Positions 15,305-18,755 of a DNA stretch of 18,755 nt are shown one piece after another. Both the position numbers and the translations under genes were made by a program. Each line of letters starts with the position of its first letter. Positions within the stretch are counted from its first letter, which is position 1. The notes under the pieces were generated by a model. It had not been told where the DNA came from and ran no database searches. It saw only the letters and a list, made by a program, of their open reading frames with translations. The DNA is from HGM04593 sp045592125 (GTDB lineage: Bacteria; Bacteroidota; Bacteroidia; Bacteroidales; Bacteroidaceae): contig JAZNUE010000053.1 in the NCBI GenBank assembly GCA_045592125.1, positions 1 to 18,755 of the forward strand. Reading direction: 5' to 3'.

Positions 15305-15400
15305 AATTTTTGCAGTTTAGGCAGTTTGCTGGCTATATATAATAAGGTATGCGTGAATGAACGCAGCAAAGAGACCGGCCTAACGTAAAAGTAGTGGGGT

Positions 15401-15440
15401 AAAAAAGAAAACGGAGAGAGTCTTTTAACTTTCTCCGTTT
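15401..15440 (-). terminator. Terminator of the tRNA-Leu transcript
   Basis: On the minus strand AAACGGAGA (15440-15432) pairs with TCTCCGTTT (15416-15408), followed by a T-rich tract (complement of 15401-15411). It lies directly after the tRNA 3' end. Confidence 0.75.
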
Positions 15441-15443
15441 CAG

Positions 15444-15525
15444 TACCCAGACCCGGGATCGAACCGGGATGGGTTGCCCCACTGGTGTTTGAGACCAGCG
15501 CGTCTACCGATTCCGCCATCTGGGC
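15444..15525 (-). tRNA. tRNA-Leu (anticodon CAA)
   Basis: The minus strand folds as a class II tRNA. The acceptor GCCCAGA (15525-15519) pairs with TCTGGGT ending at 15445, with discriminator A at 15444. The anticodon stem CTGGT/ACCAG encloses CTCAAAC, giving anticodon CAA (complement of 15489-15491). The T arm CCCGGTTCGATCCCGGG is canonical, with an extra variable arm GGGGCAACCC. The gene is 82 nt and CCA is not encoded. It reads UUG leucine codons. Confidence 0.93.
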
Positions 15526-15543
15526 AATTGTCAATTGCGAGTG

Positions 15544-15574
15544 CAAAGGTAGCGCTTTTTTCATTGCGAGCAAA
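15544..15574 (-). promoter_or_regulatory. Promoter of tRNA-Leu
   Basis: Read on the minus strand: TTTG (15574-15571), exactly 19 bp, then TACCTTTG (15551-15544). Both boxes match the Bacteroidetes consensus fully. The tRNA 5' end is 18 bp further on. Confidence 0.75.
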
Positions 15575-15611
15575 CAATTGCCTGCTTTTTTTTGAAAAAA
15601 TGTTGCGTTTG

Positions 15612-15643
15612 CTTGCCTGTTCAATTAAAAAGAAGTAATTTTG
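15612..15643 (+). promoter_or_regulatory. Promoter of the rplM-rpsI-rpsB-tsf operon
   Basis: CTTG (15612-15615), 20 bp, then TAATTTTG (15636-15643). The -7 box matches and the -33 box has one mismatch. It predicts a start near 15648-15650. Confidence 0.6.
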
Positions 15644-15649
15644 CACGCC

Positions 15650-15832
15650 GATTATTATCAGTCCATGCTATGGACACACGGTACTTCAGGTCTCTGAGTA
15701 TGCCAAGGGTGCAATCTAGCCAATTGGCCAGGCATGCGCGAAGAGGGTTCCTGGGAGGCCTTGTTCCGTAAGGGCCTTGCGGGGGAGTATCGCAAGAACG
15801 ATGGAATTATTAACTTTTTTAAATGAATTAAA
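15650..15832 (+). ncRNA. Candidate structured leader of rplM (possible L13 autoregulation)
   Basis: From the predicted start to the GTG of rplM there are about 185 nt of 5' leader, long for this window. It can form GTCCAT/ATGGAC (15661-15675), ATGCC/GGCAT (15700-15704 with 15731-15735) enclosing GCCAATTGGC, AGGCCTT with AAGGGCCT (15756-15778), and TTGCG/CGCAA (15777-15795). The last two overlap slightly and could be alternatives. The AU-rich stretch 15802-15832 then leads to the GTG start. Ribosomal operon leaders of this length commonly bind a product of the operon; L13 is the natural candidate. I cannot assign a named RNA family. Confidence 0.45.
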
Positions 15833-16294
15833 GTGGATACTTTAAGCTACAAAACAATTTCAGTCAACAAGGCTAACGCACAGAAGGAGTGGGTTGTTGT
15901 TGATGCTACAGACCAGGTGCTTGGTCGTCTTGGCACAAAGGTTGCCAAGCTTTTGAGAGGTAAGTACAAACCAAGTTTCACGCCTAACGCTGACTGCGGT
16001 GACAACGTAATCATTATCAACGCAAGCAAGGTGAGGATGACTGGCAACAAGTGGACCGACCGCGTATACTTGAGGTTCTCAGGCTATCCTGGTGGCCAGA
16101 AGCAGTTCACTCCTGCTGATGTTGCTGCAGGCTACAAGGGCTATGAGCGTCTTATCAAGCATGTCGTAAGGGGTATGCTTCCTAAGAACCGTCTTGGCAA
16201 CCACATACTTGACAACCTCTACATCTACGACGGCGCTGAGCACCCGCATGCAGCCCAGTCTCCTAAGACAATTGATATTAACTCTTATAAATAA
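15833..16294 (+). CDS. rplM: 50S ribosomal protein L13 (uL13)
   Basis: This 153-residue protein of the large ribosomal subunit is an early 23S rRNA-binding assembly protein. The sequence shows the family blocks WVVVDATDQVLGRLGTKVAK, LLRGKYKPSFTPNADCGD, VYLRFSGYPGGQK and VVRGMLPKNRLG. The start is GTG at 15833 (MDTLSYKTISVNKANAQKEW), the usual Bacteroidetes beginning, behind an AU-rich leader with no Shine-Dalgarno. It is the first gene of the operon, 8 bp before rpsI. Confidence 0.97.
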   Translation: MDTLSYKTISVNKANAQKEWVVVDATDQVLGRLGTKVAKLLRGKYKPSFTPNADCGDNVIIINASKVRMTGNKWTDRVYLRFSGYPGGQKQFTPADVAAGYKGYERLIKHVVRGMLPKNRLGNHILDNLYIYDGAEHPHAAQSPKTIDINSYK

Positions 16295-16302
16295 GAAAGC
16301 AG

Positions 16303-16689
16303 ATGGAAATGGTAAACGCATTAGGCAGACGCAAGAGCGCTGTTGCCCGTATTTTCGTAACTGAGGGTACAGGTAAAATTACTATCAACAAGAAGGATCT
16401 GCAGGATTATTTCCCATCAAGCATTCTCCAGTATGTGGTTAAGCAGCCGCTGACACTCCTGAATGTTGCTGAGAAGTATGACATCAAGGTAAACTTGGAC
16501 GGTGGCGGTTACACTGGCCAGTCACAGGCTTTGCGTCTTGCAATTGCGCGTGCATTGGTTAAGATTAACCCAGAGGACAAGAAGGCCTTGCGTGCAGAGG
16601 GCTTCATGACTCGTGATGCCCGTGAGGTTGAGCGTAAGAAACCGGGCCAGCCAAAGGCACGTCGCAGATTCCAGTTCAGTAAACGTTAA
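16303..16689 (+). CDS. rpsI: 30S ribosomal protein S9 (uS9)
   Basis: This 128-residue small-subunit protein has a C-terminal tail that reaches the P-site tRNA. It begins MEMVNALGRRKSAVARIF (the GRRKSAVAR signature), has GGGYTGQSQALRLAIARAL in the middle and ends KKPGQPKARRRFQFSKR, the conserved basic tail with terminal KR. An alternative ATG two codons in is possible, but the longer start matches relatives. It lies 8 bp after rplM, clearly co-transcribed. Confidence 0.97.
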   Translation: MEMVNALGRRKSAVARIFVTEGTGKITINKKDLQDYFPSSILQYVVKQPLTLLNVAEKYDIKVNLDGGGYTGQSQALRLAIARALVKINPEDKKALRAEGFMTRDAREVERKKPGQPKARRRFQFSKR

Positions 16690-16821
16690 TATTCGGTCTC
16701 GAAATATACGTTTAGTATCTAAACCACTCGGGACTCCGCTGTTTGCTTGGCGGGCTACCCGGGAGGTTGGTTAAAGGATTTAATTAAAAAGAAGGTAAAC
16801 GAATTTAAACAATTAAACAAA
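16690..16821 (+). ncRNA. Candidate structured leader of rpsB (possible S2 control element)
   Basis: The 132-bp gap between rpsI and rpsB can fold as GTCTCG/CGGGAC (16696-16701 with 16729-16734), enclosing the perfect hairpin GTTTAG-TAT-CTAAAC (16710-16724). This is followed by CCGC/GCGG (16736-16739 with 16750-16753) over a 10-nt loop, then the GGGAGGTTGGTTAAAGG segment and an A-rich stretch before the ATG. The CGGG strand could instead pair with CCCG just downstream, so two states are possible. In other bacteria S2 represses rpsB-tsf through an mRNA leader. That this is an equivalent is inference. Confidence 0.4.
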
Positions 16822-17634
16822 ATGTCTAGAATTACATTTGACACATTGCTTGAGGCCGGTGCACACTTCGGTCACTTGAAGAGCAAGTGGAATCCTGCTA
16901 TGGCTCCTTACATCTTCATGGAGCGCAATGGTATCCACATCATTGATCTGCACAAGACAGCAGTCATGACTGAGACTGCTGCTGAGGCATTGAAGCAGAT
17001 TGCAAAGAGCGGTAAGAAGGTCCTTTTCGTTTCTACAAAGAAGCAGCTTAAGGAAATCGTTGCCGAGAAGGCACAGTCAGTAGGCATGCCCTACGTTATC
17101 GAGCGCTGGCCGGGCGGTATGCTCACAAACTTCCCCACAATCCGCAAGGCTGTGAAGAAGATGGCGACTATTGACAAGCTCACACAGGACGGTACATATT
17201 CAAACCTCTCAAAACGTGAGATTCTCCAGATTTCTCGCCAGCGTGCAAAGCTTGACAAGAACCTTGGCTCTATCGCCGACCTTACACGTCTTCCTTCGGC
17301 AATCTTCGTGGTTGACGTTATGAAGGAGCACATTGCTGTTCACGAGGCTAACCGTCTTGGTATCCCCGTATTCGCAATCGTTGATACTAACTCTAACCCT
17401 AATGACATCGATTTCGTAATCCCAGCAAACGATGACGCAACAAAGTCTGTAGAGGTTATCCTCGACGCTTGCTGCGCTGCCATTGCTGAGGGTCTTGAGG
17501 AGCGTAAGGTAGAGAAGGTTGACGCGCCTGAGGCTGAGGGTGAGGAGAATGCAGAGAAGAGGGCTCCACGCCGCCGCACAACCAGGGCACGCGCAGCTAG
17601 GGCTGAGGAGGCAACAGAGACTGCTGCAGAGTAA
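16822..17634 (+). CDS. rpsB: 30S ribosomal protein S2 (uS2)
   Basis: This 270-residue protein of the small-subunit head region joins the 30S late in assembly. The ATG at 16822 gives MSRITFDTLLEAGAHFGH, the standard start; an upstream in-frame TTG at 16747 would add 25 residues read from the leader and is rejected. The body shows KWNPAMAPYIFMERNGIHII, the WPGGMLTNFPTIRKAVKK block, and FVVDVMKEHIAVHEANRLGI with FAIVDTNSNP. After about residue 225 comes an extended Glu/Arg/Ala-rich tail (EKRAPRRRTTRARAARAEE), likely disordered. The gene is followed 38 bp later by tsf. Confidence 0.97.
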   Translation: MSRITFDTLLEAGAHFGHLKSKWNPAMAPYIFMERNGIHIIDLHKTAVMTETAAEALKQIAKSGKKVLFVSTKKQLKEIVAEKAQSVGMPYVIERWPGGMLTNFPTIRKAVKKMATIDKLTQDGTYSNLSKREILQISRQRAKLDKNLGSIADLTRLPSAIFVVDVMKEHIAVHEANRLGIPVFAIVDTNSNPNDIDFVIPANDDATKSVEVILDACCAAIAEGLEERKVEKVDAPEAEGEENAEKRAPRRRTTRARAARAEEATETAAE

Positions 17635-17672
17635 TTCTCACTAATTATTAACTTTAAAATTCAGAAAATACT

Positions 17673-18494
17673 ATGGCTGTAACAATGGCTGATATTGCCA
17701 AGCTCCGCGCTATGACCGGTGCTGGTATGATGGACTGCAAGAACGCCTTGACCGAGGGTGAGGGCGATTTTGACAAGGCTATCGAGATTATCCGTAAGAA
17801 GGGTCAGCTGGTGGCTGCTAAGCGTAGCGACCGCGAGGCTTCTGAGGGTTGTGTTCTTGTAAAGGCAGAGAATGGCTTCGCTGCAATCATCGCTCTCAAG
17901 TGCGAGACCGACTTCGTTGCCCAGGGTGCTGACTTTGTTAAGCTTACACAGGATATCCTTGATGCTGCTGTAGCTGCAAAGTGCGCTACTATTGAGGATG
18001 TCAAGGCTCTCCCTATGGGTGAAGGTACTGTTCAGGACGCTATCGTTGCCCGTTCAGGTATCACTGGCGAGAAGATGGAACTTGACGGTTACAAGACTCT
18101 CGTTGCTGAGAACGTATATACATACAACCACCAGAAGAAGAACATGCTCTGCACAATGGTTGCCCTGAGCCTGCCTAACGAGGAGGCAGGTCACGAGATT
18201 GCTATGCAGATTGCAGCTTCTGCGCCTCTCGCACTCACAAGCGAGGACCTTGATCCTGCTTTGGTTGCTAAGGAGCGCGTTGTTGCCGAGGAGAAGGCTC
18301 GTGAGGAGGGTAAGCCCGAGAATATGATTGCTCGCATTGCCGACGGTCGTATCCAGAAGTACTACAAGGAGGTTTGCTTGCTCCAGCAGGGCTACTGCCA
18401 GAACGAGAAGATTTCTGTTGCTGACTTCTTGAAGGGTTTCGACAAGGAACTTACAGCTACAGGCTTCCAGCGTTTCACACTCCGTGCTGAGTAA
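17673..18494 (+). CDS. tsf: Elongation factor Ts
   Basis: This 273-residue cytoplasmic guanine-nucleotide exchange factor recharges EF-Tu with GTP. The N-terminal UBA-like domain reads MADIAKLRAMTGAGMMDCKN (the family motif LRxxTGAGMMDCKxAL). It is followed by the exchange core with CETDFVAQGADFVKL. The C-terminal part ends EKISVADFLKGFDKELTATG. The ATG at 17673 gives MAVTMADIAK; a second ATG four codons later is possible. The rpsB-tsf pairing is near universal. The gene ends the operon, with a strong terminator 23 bp downstream. Confidence 0.97.
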   Translation: MAVTMADIAKLRAMTGAGMMDCKNALTEGEGDFDKAIEIIRKKGQLVAAKRSDREASEGCVLVKAENGFAAIIALKCETDFVAQGADFVKLTQDILDAAVAAKCATIEDVKALPMGEGTVQDAIVARSGITGEKMELDGYKTLVAENVYTYNHQKKNMLCTMVALSLPNEEAGHEIAMQIAASAPLALTSEDLDPALVAKERVVAEEKAREEGKPENMIARIADGRIQKYYKEVCLLQQGYCQNEKISVADFLKGFDKELTATGFQRFTLRAE

Positions 18495-18517
18495 TCTGGT
18501 ACATATGCATGACTGGT

Positions 18518-18549
18518 AATCCGGCCCGCACTGCGGGCCGGATTTTTTT
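18518..18549 (+). terminator. Terminator of the ribosomal protein operon
   Basis: AATCCGGCCCGC (18518-18529) pairs perfectly with GCGGGCCGGATT (18533-18544) over the loop ACT, followed by a T-run to 18549. Confidence 0.93.
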
Positions 18550-18640
18550 GTCCTCTTTTGCAATGTATGTATAATATATCCTGAACCGATACAAGTTCGC
18601 CTCCTATGCCAAAGCGTTGTTTTGTCATTCTATATTTGCA

Positions 18641-18676
18641 TAAAGAAACGAAGATAGCGATTAATCGCTATCTTCG
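18641..18676 (-). terminator. Palindromic terminator of the right-edge minus-strand gene
   Basis: Bases 18649-18676 are a perfect 28-bp palindrome (CGAAGATAGCGATT and its complement). Read on the minus strand it is followed by TTTCTTTA (18648-18641). It lies 33 bp beyond the predicted stop of the partial gene. Confidence 0.6.
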
Positions 18677-18709
18677 CAAGCGGACAGAAGCAGTAAAGGA
18701 TAAAGATTA

Positions 18710-18755
18710 TTAACTGTCATTGGTACTGAAGATACCGTTCGGGATGTTAATCCCC
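18710..18755 (-). CDS. C-terminal end of an unidentified protein (partial)
   Basis: On the minus strand the frame entering from the right edge reads GINIPNGIFSTNDS and stops at TAA (18712-18710). It is too short to identify. Its support is that a palindrome with a T-rich tract lies just downstream on the same strand, as expected for a gene end. It could be a chance open frame. Confidence 0.4.
   Translation of the reverse strand, partial: GINIPNGIFSTNDS

Larger units (their letters stand above)
15526..15832. other. Divergent control region between tRNA-Leu and rplM
   Basis: These 307 bases contain no protein gene. They hold the tRNA promoter (minus strand), the rplM operon promoter (plus strand) and a roughly 185-nt structured leader of rplM, each entered separately. 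Bases 15575-15611 show nothing else I can name. Confidence 0.7.

Noticed and set aside
16747..16821. N-terminal extension of S2 from the TTG at 16747
   Set aside because: The extra 25 residues do not resemble S2 and overlap the structured leader. The ATG at 16822 gives the conserved start.
18631..18638. TATATTTG as a + strand promoter near the right edge
   Set aside because: No TTTG at the right distance, and it lies in a convergent region between the tsf terminator and the terminator of a minus-strand gene, with no downstream + strand gene.

Overview
The window looks like a chromosomal segment of a gut-type Bacteroidales bacterium (Bacteroidetes). The basis is: several upstream regions carry the Bacteroidetes promoter form TTTG-N19-20-TAnnTTTG; start codons sit behind AT-rich leaders with no convincing Shine-Dalgarno; two proteins end in a Gly-Ile-Tyr...GKKV type C-terminal tail; and the genes rplM-rpsI-rpsB-tsf run together. 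The family or genus cannot be fixed from the sequence alone.

Layout. Positions 1-1074 hold the last codons of a secreted or surface protein, a pair of REP-like hairpins, a 56-residue peptide gene, and a striking array of three 118-bp direct repeats. The array begins inside the last codons of the peptide gene and is closed by a strong terminator. Two further dispersed-repeat-like hairpins follow, then a textbook promoter. Positions 1075-6072 encode a 1665-residue secreted enzyme. It joins a GH123-type beta-N-acetylgalactosaminidase module to a GH33 sialidase module, with accessory beta domains and a C-terminal sorting tail. A 40-bp palindromic terminator follows. Next come a GT4 glycosyltransferase (+), a convergent PaaI-type thioesterase (-) and a divergent exported TraB/GumN protein (+).

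Positions 9378-14513 form a three-gene iron or xenosiderophore uptake locus resembling xusABC of Bacteroides thetaiotaomicron: a TonB-dependent receptor, a DUF4374 lipoprotein and a PepSY-type inner-membrane protein. The predicted periplasmic loop of the PepSY protein carries two tandem DAxSGAT motifs. These match the sequon to which ApbE attaches FMN covalently, so this copy may be a flavinylated reductase. After a terminator and another REP-like element come a small membrane protein (-) and tRNA-Leu(CAA) (-), which has its own promoter and terminator.

Positions 15650-18549 are a ribosomal operon: rplM, rpsI, rpsB and tsf. Long structured leaders precede rplM and rpsB and may be autoregulatory. 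The right edge holds the 3' end of a minus-strand gene and its palindromic terminator.

How the parts may work together (inference): the GH123-GH33 enzyme could strip both beta-GalNAc and sialic acid from the same host glycan branch, while the xus-like locus takes up and reduces iron from foreign siderophores. Both fit life on an inflamed or mucin-rich surface. The strongest candidates for something new are the double flavinylation motif, the GH123-GH33 fusion with a frame-sensitive 7-nt repeat before its sorting tail, and the structured 118-bp repeat array.
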